In this document: positions 36,888-51,800 of the stretch, piece by piece
Numbering within the stretch: position 1 is the first letter of the stretch
How the letters are laid out: each line of letters begins with the position of its first letter
DNA from: Pachypanchax playfairii
Lineage: Eukaryota > Chordata > Actinopteri > Cyprinodontiformes > Aplocheilidae
Length of the DNA: 64,000 nucleotides
Assembly (NCBI GenBank): GCA_006937955.1
Contig: SSNP01000043.1
Location: 2,582,216 to 2,646,215, forward strand
Reading direction: 5' to 3'
The notes under the pieces: model-generated
Database searches by the model: none
What the model saw: the letters and a program-made list of their open reading frames with translations, nothing else
Told to the model about the DNA's origin: nothing
Position numbers and translations under genes: made by a program

Positions 36888-39800
36888 CTTTATTTATAAA
36901 GCACTTTACACATCCAACAAGGAGACCAAAGTGCTGCACAAGCAGTAAATCATATGTGGTAATATAAAACATAAAATAAATGAAATGAAGATCTGAATGG
37001 AATGAACAGATTTATTTAACACTGTAGTTAGCATTAGCTTTAAATAAGCTGGTGTGTGCATTCATTTTATTAACATTTTGTTTCCTCCTGATCACATTAT
37101 AAATGTTGCTTCTATTTTTGTTTGTTTTAAAGGCATATTATGCAGAACTTTCAATGTTAGGCCTTTTAAAAATAAAGTAATGACGTAATTAGAGAGCTAA
37201 ACAACACGTTGTTTGCCATAACTCCATATGCGATTTGTTTTATGTTAAAAAGTTATTGATCCGTTTTAAAAGTTTGTAGTATTTTTTTCCACCAGTGAGT
37301 ATAAGCCGGTTTTTGACCGAGTTCCTGATCTGCTGCTGAAGAAGAAGCCACTATAAAGCGAGCATGCCTGAGTTAGCTTCTGCTAAAAAAAGAATAGGAC
37401 GAAAAGTGTCACAGAAGAATAAAAAGTGTGGCAAACCAGAGTAAATATTGATGCATTCATGTGCTGGAAACATCTTCATTACAAAACTCTTGAACGCTGC
37501 TACTCTGTGTGACGGAGTGAAGAATAATACTCATTTCTGCCATCGTGTGGTGGTTAGTGGAAGTGACGGGGTTGTAATTTTGCTCATTACTGTCACCTGG
37601 TGTTGGAAATTAAAACCATTATCTTCTACATGTTATGCCTTTTAGATTAATAATGTCACATGATTTGGATTGCGAAATTCTCCAGTTCTGCAGGGAAATT
37701 TCAGCATAAATAATTTGGAAGAACTCCTCGTCCACTTTTACTCATTTATGGCATTTTAACATTTACTCAAAAATGACTGAAGACTAAAGTTAAATACATC
37801 AAAATAAATCCTAGCAGCTTAACGTTAAGTCGGGGGAAGTTAAAAACATCTTCTATGTCTATATTGAAGCACAACCCAAAAACAAAGAAAAAGTTTCAAG
37901 TAGTTATAGAAAAATAACAACCAAGTGAAACTATTTTTGTTCCCAGGAAAACCTAGTTTTTGAAATTCTTTCCACACCCACCTTCAGAACAGGATTTGCT
38001 GCAACACCCTCCCACTTCTTAAATCCAGTTATATCAAAGCTGCCCACAAACCAGTCTGTGTGAGCTACAAATTATTCAACAAGTGACTTTCAAAAGCTAG
38101 ATGAAAGTTGTTGCAAATAAAAAAAAACAGGAGAAGCAGTGTTTTAGTATTACAAAGGCACCTGTGAGGATTTTACAAATTGCTGCCAATAAAGCAGCTT
38201 GTGTGGAAAGTTGTTGCATTTCAGCAGAAAGATGTCCAAAGCAGAATGTTTCTCATAAAATCACAAGAACTGCCCACACGCACCATCTCATGCAACTTTA
38301 AATAAAACTAAATAAAGGGTACTAACTGACATAAGCTGCATGTTTAGCAACAATAAAAAAAAAACATGTGAAAATAGAAAAGGAAAAATTATGAATTGCT
38401 ATTTTTTTAATGTGATGTTTCTTCTTAAAAGAACCACTTTCAGGTACCAACGATTAGAACTACGCTTCTTTTATCTGCCGTCTAGAACAAACACGACTAA
38501 CAGTGAAGTTTGAACAGCCACTCCCATTCCGCAATAAGTGCAACTTTTTATGCATGTTTTTGCCTGTGTGTGATGTGATACAGCCAAGAATTGTTGGAGA
38601 TCGGGGGTGGAAGCCTTCAACAGTGTGTGTGTGGAGCACTGGAGACATCCCGTTGTGTGAGAGGGAGGTTGTTTCACAGGAAAACAACTTGGTCATCACA
38701 TTTTTTTCCCAGTGTCCATCCCTTTTATGAAAAAAACACAGGGAATACTTCACTTTGTTGTTGTTATGGTCTCCAATGCCCCTTTTCCACTAGGGTTAGT
38801 ACGAAACGGGTTCAGCACAGTACGGTATGGAACGGTTGTGTTTCCATTATCATCTCAGTAATGCGAATGTAGGTGAGGGTATTGGCGTGCTCAGCTTAGC
38901 AAGTGGTGGGAAAGGTCAGTGATATCATTCGCATTGGACACAAAAGTCGTAAACAAACGTGAGAGCAGGAAACAACAATAGAGGACGCTGAGTTATTTTT
39001 GTACTTTGTACAACCCTTTGTACCCTTTGTAAGTAGGCGTGTGACATCACTTTACTGGACCAAGCAGTCCATAGGTAGGCGTGTTGGGTGCCTTTGGATC
39101 GAGGCAAAGGTGGCCCGAAAAAAGGGGTGAGGGTCAACCCTGAAAAAGGTAATACCATACTGTACTGACCCTAGTGAAAAAGGGGCACAAAGCAACATCT
39201 GACCCCTCCTTTCCACCGGACGCGTCAGCAGCACGTTACTGCAGCAGCACGTCATACGCAGCTGATAGATACCGCTGTAGTCAATAGAACCATTTGCACC
39301 GAATCCATCAGCAGCACGAGTCGAACGCGTCTCATGAGCGACATCTCGCGGCACATACACGCCGGTTCTATTTTTTACGCGCTACGCGTCTGAAACGCGT
39401 CACAAGTTCGACATTTTGGAAAGAGGAAGACGTCTACCTTGAAGATCGAGGTTGAAAAACAGTTTCTCACGACCTTGTTTGATTGAGGTGTGGTGAAGCA
39501 GAGACAACTGCTGAACAATGGCACTCCACTACTGGGTTTTGTAGACCCCCGCTGTAAACTTTTCAAAAACCGAAATACGCTCAGAGGGAGCAGCCCTCTG
39601 GATCTTTAAATGTCCTTCATATTTACATAAAATGGACAGAACATAAAACACAAACCTTTTGGAGCCATGTTGTAGTTTTTTTCTGCTTGTTGTTGTGTAT
39701 ACTGACAAAGTCATGCGTGATTTTGCTAATGTCGCGTGACTTCGTGCTCTTTCAATGACGGTTGCTTCCCTGCTGCTGATACGCACTCGCTGGAAAGGAT

Positions 39801-42800
39801 CGAGCAGCAGAATACGCAAGCGAGACGTGCTGCTGCAGTAACGTGCTGCTGACGCATCCGCTGGAAAGGATCGAGCAGCAGAATACGCGAGCGAGAAGTG
39901 CTGCTGCAGTAACGTGCTGCTGACGCATCCGGTGGAAAGGAGGGGTTATGCTCAATAATTCAGCTGAACTGGCTACATCTTTTCAGACAGAGAGGCAGAA
40001 GCTCGCTGTGTAACCTGAAATAAAAGTAGTGAGAAAACATTTCAAATTTAGCTGCTTTACTCTGTTTTAAACTCTTCTCACTGCTCATGAGCAGTGATGG
40101 TTACCACGCTGACTGTAAATGCAGGCTAGTGGTATCATGTTGATGAGCCACACAGAATGCGGAGACTATCAAGTCCTCCATTAACCTCAAGCATCAGGAG
40201 ATGTGTTGTATGCTGCTGCTCTTCAATGTGTTTAAATGATCTTCTGACATGTGCATCTCCCAGAGAAACTAATTAAGTGATATGTGTTAAAAAGCATCAT
40301 GAGATTCCAACAAGATCATCGATGAATTCAAGGAATTCAAACCGAACTGTTGGAGCCATTTTAAACATACTGTTATGGAGCTGTGATTATTATCTATAAG
40401 GGATGCTCTAATTGGCCCAGGTGTGATGGCAACTGGTGTATTTATATTTGACCATATGTTAAATGTGGTTCAATACACCAGTAATAGATATATTAAGCCT
40501 TTCAGATCACACAAATGAGTTGTAATGTCCAAAGCAAGTTGCTTGGACTTTATATGAGCTTTAATATTCAAAATTGACACTATCTGCATCTAAGAATGCA
40601 TTAAGCTAAAGGTGTGTCACCACCAACAGGCAAGGGTCAGAAAATCTGCATAAACAGACAAATTCATCTGTAATAAAATGACACTGGAGGCCATCGGTGG
40701 TGCTTTCTCCATCCGCTCTCTCTCTTTAAGCTTTAGATTTCTCATTACCACTGAAAAGCAACAGCGACGCCAGTCGTTTTGCTTCCTAATTGGTCCATTC
40801 AGCAGGTGGCAGCTGCTATGAGCAGTGATGTGGGGGGTCTCTGACTTGCCCATCAATCCCAGCCTGGATCACATCATCTCAGGTAAAGCCGAGCAGCACT
40901 CGACCATGTATTTAAGTCAGTCTTTAAAAAAGTGGTATTGACATGTGGGGGAGGGGAACTACTGGGCTTCCTAGATGTTCATCTGATGTGAGCAGAAAAG
41001 GTGACGTCTGTAAAATGTCCTGAGGGGTGTTACACTGAGGGAGAGTTGGCGTTTAGCAGAGCGAAGTAAAGGCCACAGTGTATGGCTTGATTTTAGAGCT
41101 ACTTTCTAGTGTTTATGTGAAACTAGCTGAGTCACCGGCAGCAAACATCTCAGGGATTTCCTTACTGGAATTAGATTTTGGTCCTGTGTACAAAAAGGTT
41201 GATTTACATTTTGCAACGCAATGCAAATTCCCTGTTAGTAAGTACTTTTACATTTTCAACTCAAAATGATGCTGACTGGAACCTCCAGACTGGAAGCAAA
41301 AACCCTCCCCATGATAAGCATTTTCATTGTGCTGCTTTGTCACTGATTTATATTTTACTTTATACATTCAGATCACTGGATTGCTGCAGAATGTCACTCT
41401 GATTTTTAGAGCTGCACAACCGACGGAGGCCCTGAAGTGTTTAGAAAAGCTTTTATTGTCGAGGATGATCTGGTTTTACTTTATTATTGGAATAAACAGA
41501 TGCAGTAAAGAGTTCCTGGACTCACCTGCGGTGGAGGAAGACCTCCTGCACCGAGCGGACAGTCAGGTAACATGATCGTCCTTTTAGGAGTGCTGCACTG
41601 ACAGGAAGGGGAGGGGTTAGACATGCTCCAGTTCCCATTTAGGAAGATGTCATGTACCGATTGATCCACATGGGGAGTGAACCAATCAGATCCACGAGAG
41701 GAACATGGGAAACCTCTGCAAGAAAACCATGAGAAAACCTTTTTCTTAGCAGCTGACTGAATATTAAAACACACTATTATGCAAAAATACACTAACAAAG
41801 ATCTATTAAGTCATATTTAACAAACTCCTAAAGCTTCTGCATTTATAGGATGAAACATGTGGCTGATGTTTGAAGAGTATAATCTCTTTGGATGAACTGA
41901 TGGTAAAAATCTGGGGCAATATCAATATTAAAATCGGGACAAACAGCAGATTGTACGGAAGCAGAGAGAGGACATGCTCAGAAATGTATTATATTGTTTG
42001 GTCAGCAGGATCATCAGGACTGTGAAACTGAAAGAAACTGGATGCAGAAATTGTCTTTGCAACATGATCAACCCCAGTGAAACCTCGCTATAGCCGACAC
42101 TGACTTGACCAGACGTTTTGCCCGTTATGAAGGGGTGTCCACCCCAGAGAGGTAGGGTGTCCAGGTGTCCTGTCTCATACATGTCAACCTTGAGAACTCA
42201 GAATTAGGGAGACTGTGGTTGAGGTGCGTCAGAGCGGGGGGGACCGTTAGCAGCAAGTGTTATTGCTATAAATAGTCGGTTGGAAATAATGGGAGAAATG
42301 GAGGTTTTCGGGAGGTATACTGACATTTTGGAGTCTCCCGGGAAAATTGGGAGAGTTAACACATGTGCCTGTCATCTAGGAATGTCAGTAACATTTAATG
42401 GATAAATGTAAGTTTTTGTTTCTTTTTTCGTTTCGTTCACTGTCAATTAGCGGGGAGAATTTTCACTGATTTTATTATTTTGTTATGGTTTGTACTGGTG
42501 TGGAACCAAAAGCATGAGAGCACTCACCAGGAGTTTGAACAACAAAAGATTTAATCATGCCCGTAAGGAAAAGAAAACACACTTACAATAGGTAGAGGGA
42601 GTGCTCGGAGACAACCGGGTGAAACGAAGCACGAAAAAATAATCCATATCCCAAAATCCCAAAGACAAAGATTCCACAGTCAAAGAACGAACCGACAAAA
42701 ACCTGACACTCACAAAACACTTAAATACAAACTGAACTAATTAACTAAACTAGAAACACCTGGACGGAAAGATACTGAACTGAGGAAGACTGACGACACA

Positions 42801-45800
42801 GGAAGTAAACAGGAAGTGAGGACACAGGAGTCGAAGCGCACAATAAAACACCAGACACATGGGGAAGGAAACAGGAAGTATGACAAATGGCAAAATAAAA
42901 GCAGAACAGGAAGACACGCGACCAGGGGGAACAAAACAGAACGTGAATGGAATGAAATGATAAATGAAAACCCTCAAACAGAAACAAAACCCCAGAGTTC
43001 CAACATTTTTGGGTGGACAAAAAGTCCTGAACAGTGGGGTGTCCGCTCCAGAGGGGTTATATAAGTAGTAAAAATGCTTGGTAGGACCAAAACTTGTCCC
43101 CTGGACAGGGACGTCCGCTGGGCAGGGTTTCACTGTAGTTGTTTCAAGAAAGTAGAGCTAGTTTTTGGTTTAGATACAAAACCTGGTTATCTGTGAATAA
43201 TTTGCTTTCTTGAGAAAATCCTAACAAAGTTCAGAAAAGCAGGTAAAGCTGCTCTTGACTCCCATGTGACAGCCAGTGCTGAGTTATCTCTGATCGTTCA
43301 ATAAATCTGGGCAACCTGTTCACTCTTATACACAAAATCTATAAGCGTTAAGTTTTAAATAGGTATTTATTCAGTAAAATATTGTGCATTTCAGAAAAAA
43401 ACTAATTTAATGATGTTTTTTCTCAGAAGTCCTTTAGAACATTCCTCTGAGAAACACATGGTTGCATAGTTCGCTGCAGGATTTCTGAATAAAATACAAA
43501 CACAGGTATGTTTCTTCTTGCCACACATAAATTCATCATGGATTTATTCATGGCTGGATTCTTGTGGTACTCTGTGTACTCCAGAACACTTACTGTATCG
43601 GGTCTCCATCCATGCAGCGTGTCCCAAAGCCGGGGTTGTTCACCAAAGTATCCACCACCTTCAATGCCTCCGTGTTCTCTGGTGTATCATTGCTGCAAAT
43701 ATTATAAATAATATATTTCACTTACACTGTGAAGAAATAAAATACTAAAATGTTAAATGCGTGTAGCTGGAAATCTTTAATAGAAAGCTGCAAATTTAAA
43801 AAAAATTCACAAACATTGTAGGAAATTGTGTTAGACACTATATAATTAGTCATTAATCCCTGAAATATTATAAGGATTTTATCATAATAACGTAACAATC
43901 TATATGTTTGTGTAATGCATGTCCTTCTGTCATTTGAAAAGGTTTTTCAAATGCATATTTTTTTAAATGAAGTTTATTTTTCACGTCGAAGGATAAATAA
44001 GATACTTGAGGAAAAATCTCGACTCTGTTTCATATTTCATGCATGGAAGGGTTAAACTCATAAAGACAGTTTCTTGGTTCACTTTTTGTTTTCTTTTGGT
44101 TTCATGAAGATTTCTTTTTTTCTAAAACTTGTTTACTGCCATCTTAAAAAAAACTTTAACCTTAATTTTTTGTTCTTTGCAGTTTTAGCAACTATTAATT
44201 TGTAAACATTTAAATGATCGTCAGTTTTGCACTGCAGTGTTATTCGGGCAGAAATGTGACATCAGTGCAGGAAGTAACCCAGGCTAAACCAAAAGTGCTT
44301 TAGAATTATTTTTCTATTTGATCTGGGTGCCACTGTCAAGTTAGAAGATGTACTGTTTTAGTTTCTAAAAAAAGACCTGGATAATTTTTCGTCTATAACC
44401 GAATCTGACATCACAAAAGACATTACAGTACCTGGAACATGTACAACACCGGTACAGACATGATACTTAAATACTTAGTAGAAGGTATGTGTATCTTTTA
44501 CCAAATAATACATAAACTTAGACTTCTAACAGTTTTCAGGAAGTGCCTTAATTAAGAGAATATGAGGATAAAACCATCAAGTTCATCAACAAAATAAAAG
44601 CTTTCTAAAAGTTATTGACAGTAAAATAAAATTCCATCCTAAATCTGGATTATTGTACGTTGTTATTCAAAAATGAGTCAACATAAATCCCTCCTCAGTG
44701 TGTTTTCGTTTGGTCATTATTATCAAAGTTCCAGGTTTATATTTAAAGCCAGAGTCTCATTCAAATAATCTTCCTGTTCCGGATACAAACCACGCCTGCT
44801 GCTTTTTATTTTAGAGCTACCGAGGGACTTAAAGACCGTCGTGATGGCTTCCAGCCAGCAGTGGTCACAGCTCAGCCAACCATTTGGATTAATACAGTGT
44901 TCATTGTCTCATTTAGGGACGTCTCCATGAAGGTCATATTGCTGCTTCCTGACCACCAGCGAGTGCGACCGAAGTAGTCCCCTCATGAAAAAAAAAAAAA
45001 AAAGATTGTGTGCAGCCATCTGTTTTGTAATTAACAATGGCTGGGTCACCATGTTATTAAAGATAATAAAACTATTGGAAAGCTCTGAAATAAAGACTTG
45101 TGCATATACACGGAACCGGTGGAACTAATGAGCGGCTCATACGAGGAGCAGCTGACGAAATAGAAGAAAGTCTCCTGAAAACTGAAGGATGTGAGAAACA
45201 GTGCAGTTTTATTTTTAAATTATATTTTATTGAGCATGTAAGTTATTCTGAACTTCCAGGTTGAGTCAAACATGGCCTTTAAGCTAAAATATGAATCATA
45301 CTGAATTAAATATAAGAATCTAATTTAGTGGTTTTAATATATCCCGACTTATTCTTCATGTCATTTAACTAAAATTTTAACTTATTTATGTATGGCTTCT
45401 GTGAATAGGATTTTTTATGACTTTAATAACAATCGACACAGCAAAATAAACCGAAACGCTTCTGATGGGTAAATATAATATAATATAATATAATGTAATG
45501 TAATGTAATGTAATGTAATGTAATATAATATAATTTTTTTAATTACTGCAGGTTATGAATGTATTGCATGACGCATGAAGGAAATTTCCAAGAACGTGAC
45601 GCATTTGAGATTAACAGCATGTTGTCATTCAAATCAAGAACTCATAAACCTGTTTGTTTGGATTTCATTTGAATGTAGTCACTGAGATTGTGAACAAAAA
45701 TTCTGGATTATTTGTACTACTTTATTTCAGATTAAAGGTTATATGAGCATTATAAGCAAACACAGAGATGTGAGGCTGAAAGTCCCGCCCACTTAATCTG

Positions 45801-48800
45801 AAATCAATCACTTCAAGTTTTTTTTCATGTAAATTAGTTAGAAAAATGAATATCTGAATACACAGCAGTAAATTAAAAACCACACAAGTTAAAAAAATCA
45901 TAATTCTGGGATGTTTACATGGTGGGTTAGTTACTGGAACCAACAACTAACACTCAATTTGTTTCAGCTTCAACTTCTATGCTAAAGAGTAACTGACCCC
46001 CTCTAGATTACATACCCGCCCACACTACGCTATGATTGACATGTTGCACCGACACAGGTGGCCAGAGAAGGAACAGATAAAAATGGAGGAAACTGCTTCT
46101 GTTACGAGTTGACCAGCCCTGATTCGCATCCATTTGAGCCAATAGTTCGCTCTGCAGCGGTTTAGCGGCACATCTCTTAGTGGTACATTGTTGTTAGCCA
46201 GAGAGCTAAAGCTACATTTAGATTAGCTAGAGTAATATTGTGTAACTCTGCCAGCAGGTGTAGCTGAGTGTTGTACCTCATAGTCCGCAACAGAAAACGT
46301 GTGATGCACAGAGGTGTCCAAGGTTAGCTAGCATAAACATAAACATAAACCACGTAAACTACATGAACCATATAAACTGCTGCTCTGGGGGCATGAGTAA
46401 GGCCACATCTGGTGATGTCCTCACCCTCTGCCACGTCATTAGCTGCTTCAAATTTGTTCTATAATTTTAACCTAAAGGGGGCACAATAATCGCGATTTTA
46501 GGCAGAATGTTAAGATTTGAATACAGATGCACTAAAATAGAAAACATCATTAGACACTAATTTATACAGTTTACAAGGAAAACAGGTGGATTTGGGAGTT
46601 AGTTACTCTTTAAGTTCAAATCTCTAGTTCTTATTAATATGTTGGTTAGGAAAACATAAAAAAAAAGATATTCTCCAGGTTAGACAGGGACCTGAATGCA
46701 GTGTTATTGTTAAATAATTTAAAATGACTAAATAAACAATCATAATACAGAGCGATTGCTCCTTGTTTCTCCTACAGCTTTGTAAATTGGTTAGTAATTG
46801 AACTGATTTCACACGAGGCTAAGCTGACGGGGTCTGACATCCTCAAAGTGAATTTTTACAAGGTGCTTCGAGGGGAAAATCAAACAGATTCAAACTAGAT
46901 CAGTAACAAGAGACTTTAACACTTTCATAAATTATGAAATCTTCAGACAAGATTTTATTCTCAAGTATTTTTACACATGAAAAATACAATTTTGAACTTC
47001 ATTTCCCCAAAAAAATCTTTTGAAAATTATGTTTTTGTCTACTCAGATGGACAAGATGCATTTTGAATATGAAATATGTCTTTGAGAAACATTCCTTTTT
47101 AGTTGTTTGTTAAGAGGTTTTAAAAGAAGAAGCACTTCGTTTGTGCTCTTTACCAGAAGTTTTAGCTGTGACTGACATCAAGCTGCAGCCAAGAATATGA
47201 CTGTTCAAACTGATGAGATCAGCAATACAAAAATGTTCTGTTTATTTTCAGTAACAACAGTTTTTGCTTCTATTTTTGTTTTTGGGGACTAAATGTGGCA
47301 CATGGTTGCATTTTGTTTTAATGATCAACATCAATATTATTGTAGTCCGGTAATTATTCAGGCATTTTTGACAAACATGAAAGTTACAAAAATCATATTT
47401 TTCCTGATAATTAAAAGTCAGTTACTGCGAAAGTTGATATTCTCAGCTGTATTGTTATTGTACTGAAAGGGAATCTGATTCTTCTCAAACCTAAACAAAT
47501 ATATTTAGGATAAAATGAAACACATTTGCAAACCTAAAATGTTCTTACCTATAAAAGGTGGTTTGAGGCAGTTTGTACATCCACGGCTGCAGCTCCAGAC
47601 TTGGATAGGTGGCGAATGGTGGGACGATGAGGGAGAAGATCAGAGACAGGCAGACAAAGAAAGCAGGCAGGACCACCTGAGAGGACAGAGACAAATAAAA
47701 AGGAACTCATTAAAATGTTACTAAAAAGATTATTTTCATTTTTTATAATCCTACACCATCTTTTTGATAAAACTTTGATTTAAACTGGAGAAAAGGTGGT
47801 GAAAATTCCTATCAACAGAAAACTACACCAGTGATTATCAACTGGTGGTTTGTGGGCCAAATCAGGTCTAACAGCAAATTCCATGTGGACTAGGAAGTAA
47901 AAAAAAAAAAAACAGTAAGCAGTTTGCATGTGTGCTGTGAGAGGAACTGTTCTCGTGGAGAATCCACCTGCCCCTCCTCGTTCCTGAGAGCTGTCTGTTT
48001 ATGCTAGTACTACTGCGGAGTAGAAGCTTGTAGCCCGCCCAGTGGAGTATCTACGTCACAAACGCAGTCTCCTTAAGACCAAATTTTTGCATCTGCTACT
48101 GATACGCAGCAATTTTAATGCAGAAATACTTAGAAATGCTATTTTGAGCTTGATCTTTTTAATAAGATACGTCCTCTAGCATCAGAAAAATGCCACAAGA
48201 ACATGTTAACAACACTAAAAACATGATTTTTATTATTTTTAATTATTTTTAACATTTATTTTTTATAGCTCATATGTGAGAGACCTGGTTCTAGTCCTGT
48301 GATGTGTCTACCTGTTTTTCTTGGCTTTGTGTGACTGGTGAGTTCTTGTAGGGTAGTTTTGCAAATGGATCAGGAGTGTTATCTGTTAGTGATGGTGAAT
48401 CTAAAATAAACTCCGTTTTTTAACACAATTTTGCTGCTCATATCTTTGATAAATGAGATTGCTTGCAGTGGATTTTACAAACCAAATTTGTTGATATACT
48501 TCCACAATAAAAAACTAACTAAATTCAACTTTATCTAGCAAAAAAAAAAAAACTTCAGTTTTGTTGCATCGGTCCAAGGGTTTTTCGGTACCTTGTGAAA
48601 GGCATTTTAATTCCAGCCTGTGTTTTTCTGTCAGTAGTGGAGCCGCTTGGGTTTTCTTCCATGAGCTTATTATGGTCCAAATGTCACAGAGGGTATGATG
48701 AAAAAGTGATGTACCTTAACCTTGGAGTTCAACTTGAAGGGTTTGGATAGTTTTCTTGGTTATTTATTTTTTTTACTTCTCTATCTGTCTGATCAACCCG

Positions 48801-51800
48801 AGGTTGCATTTTCCACACCCTGGGAGGTCGTCTTCAGTCCCATGAACCTTATAATTTTAAATAATTTATGCAGCTTTGGTCTCAGGAACATATGCGCACT
48901 ACTTGAAAAATGACAAAAAGCCATTGAGCTTCTCATTCAGTTGAATGTCCCACCGATGTTGAAAGTGAAGTCACATTGTAACAGATCTCGATCTCAGCTG
49001 GCTGGTTGGTCGCTAGTTTAGGTCATTTTAAAAAAGCTAGCCCAGACCGGAATCATTATTTACACGTCCAGACTTCCTGGTTCCATAACGAATCACATGT
49101 GAGTCTGCAAGGCTGCCAAGTCTTCAACACAAGCAGCAGCAAAAAGTAAGAAACCACCACATCCTTCCAACCGAGCAGCTGAGCTGCACATGATGGGACG
49201 TTCAAATGCACTTAGGAAAACTCAACACTGAACAAATAGGACTTCAGACATTCCTAAAAACTGAACAAATACAAGAGAAACTAAACAAGGATTAAGATCA
49301 GAACTGGCAACCCAGCAGAAAAATCAGGGAGGAGGTGAGTGGCTGAGAACAGACGGGTTTTTTTCTACATGAACTGCAAAACTCAGATTTGACAACAAGG
49401 TCTAATTCTTACATACTGTACCTTTAAGGCTACCAAAAAAATCTGTTTTGAATATATCTGTAAAATAAACAACAAAACAAAACAAAAAAATATTGCACTG
49501 AAAATTGCATCAATTTATGGCAACTTAATTTTTTTTAGAAACAAAAGAAGCGATGAACCGTGCTGTATATCACAATGCTTGCAATGTTCTAAGGTGACCA
49601 AAGTTTGTCACTTCATCAGAAGAATCAAGTCAGATTCGTTTTATGACTCCATACTGACACAGTTACAACACTGAGTAAAATTATAACTGGCCTCCTTGAA
49701 CTGGAGAGAGAGAGGAAAAAAACATTTTTATGTAATGTCTGATACAGACACAATAAAAAGCCAACGAGATATTGGTTTCATTACTCTACATCTCCCCGAG
49801 CCCCCGTACTGTCATTACGTGCAACAAAATGCAAAAATGGCTGACGCAATTAACAATAACACAAGACCGACGCAATAGTGCGCACTCATTAATATGCTCC
49901 CCACCAACTTGTTTGGGCTCCTCTGCATGCTTTATGAGTTTGATTAAACACTTCCGACAGAACCACCGTCATCTGGCCACTCAGATATAATTAGTTTCTC
50001 GAGTCTCTTGTTATTTAACAAAAAAACAAAAAAAAAAAAAAAAACAAAACACTCTTCTCTAACCTCCTCTTCCCATCTAGTCCTTTTCATGTAATTCTCT
50101 TTTCATTACATTGTTAGAGCTGACAAAAAGGTCGCAAGGAAAAAAAAAAGGAGATATCTCTACTATTTAATCATTTCTAGGGAGGGTCACGTTTGGCAGC
50201 TAAAGGGGGAGGTCTGCGTACACTTGATTAATTGTAGAACATGCAATCTGCAAGGCCAATTCAAGTTGCTACAATCAAAAATCCTAAATTTACCGCACAG
50301 GGCTGTGGTGTCGTGGATATCTGCTGGAGGGGGTGAAGATAAAAAGCAGCAATGAGACTGCAAAGCTTTAATGGCAGACCACAAAAAAAGGGACTTATTT
50401 TGGTTCTGGTACTCTCTCCCTTTCCTTTCTCTTTACAGTAATTGCAGGTGACAGCTGGTGTGTCAGCCACTGAAAGAAATCTAAGGGAAAAAAAAAACAA
50501 GAAGTCATTATGCTCACAAAGTCAAAGCAATACAAAGAACAATGCAGGAGTTTAGGGCTTTTTGAAGTATAGTGGGGACTTAAACAAAAGAATTGGATTT
50601 AATACAAAGTGGGTAAAAACACAACGGGATTAAGAATTGTATTACACCAAAGTTAGCTGCTTTATCAGATTATTAGATAAAGGTAATTTCCTCAACTATT
50701 TATGTTAGTATAATTTCATTTGGTAATAACAGCTCTATTGTTTTCCCTGGTATTAAAGTGGATAATAGCTTCCTCTGGGATGTTTCTCTGCTTTGAGACA
50801 ATACAGAAGTATTTAAATAACCACTTTTTTGTGGAAAATACGGCATAAAGATGGTGTTTGCAACAGCCGAATCAAAAGAGAAAAACAAAACACTAAGGAT
50901 GGCATTATGTTTGACGTAATTTTATTCCTGACCGTCTCAGGGACAATATAAATTAAGCCCACATTTTCCTAATGCTCTATTTCTGTTTAGTCATTACTGA
51001 TGATATTTTTTTTCTATTTTTTATGGTTTTACATTTCATTTACTAAGACGTAATACAGCCATCAAAGCCAGTGAGAGTATAAATGTTTTGGCACTTGGCA
51101 TTAACTTTATTTCAGTCGTGCTATTTTGTGACCATTGATACTGAAGCAACAACAGGTTTTTGATCTTTTCTGCAATCATAGGATGAACTAATGAATGTCA
51201 GTTAAAATATAATTAATATACAGTCAACAGCTAAATTTTGGGTACAATTCATGGCCCAAATTTATGGCTAAACTACCTTTGATTACTTTTAAACAACTCA
51301 ATATTTCTGTAGTTCTGTAAATCAAAGCTACAATTCGGAGTTTTTCGCTTTTCAGGAGTTACGTATGATTTTATTTTTTTAATTCATGAAAGTAACAGTC
51401 TGACCCGATTCTGTAATAAAATTTAGGAAAAAAAAGCGCCCCCCCCCCACCCCCGTCCTGAAGGGGCATATTTAATTTTAAGTAAGTGCTGCCTAGCATT
51501 AGCCAATAGCGTTCTACATTCTCCTCACCCCTCCTTTCAACCGGATGCGTCAGCAGCACGTTACTGCAGCAGCACGTCTCGCTCGCGTTTTCTGCTGCTT
51601 GGCCCTTTCCACCGGGTGCGTATGAGGCGCATAGCAGCAGGGAAGCAACCGTCATTGAAAGAGCACAAAGTCACGCGAGATTAGCAAAATCACGCGTGAC
51701 TTCGTCAGTATACACAACAACAAGCAGAAAAAACTACAACATGGCTTCAGAAGGTTTGTGTTTTATGTTCTGTCCGTTTTATGTAAATATGAAGGATATT

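Noticed and set aside
42750..43133. 127-codon and overlapping minus-strand frames
   Set aside because: Arise from the purine-biased repeat; three overlapping frames are open at once.
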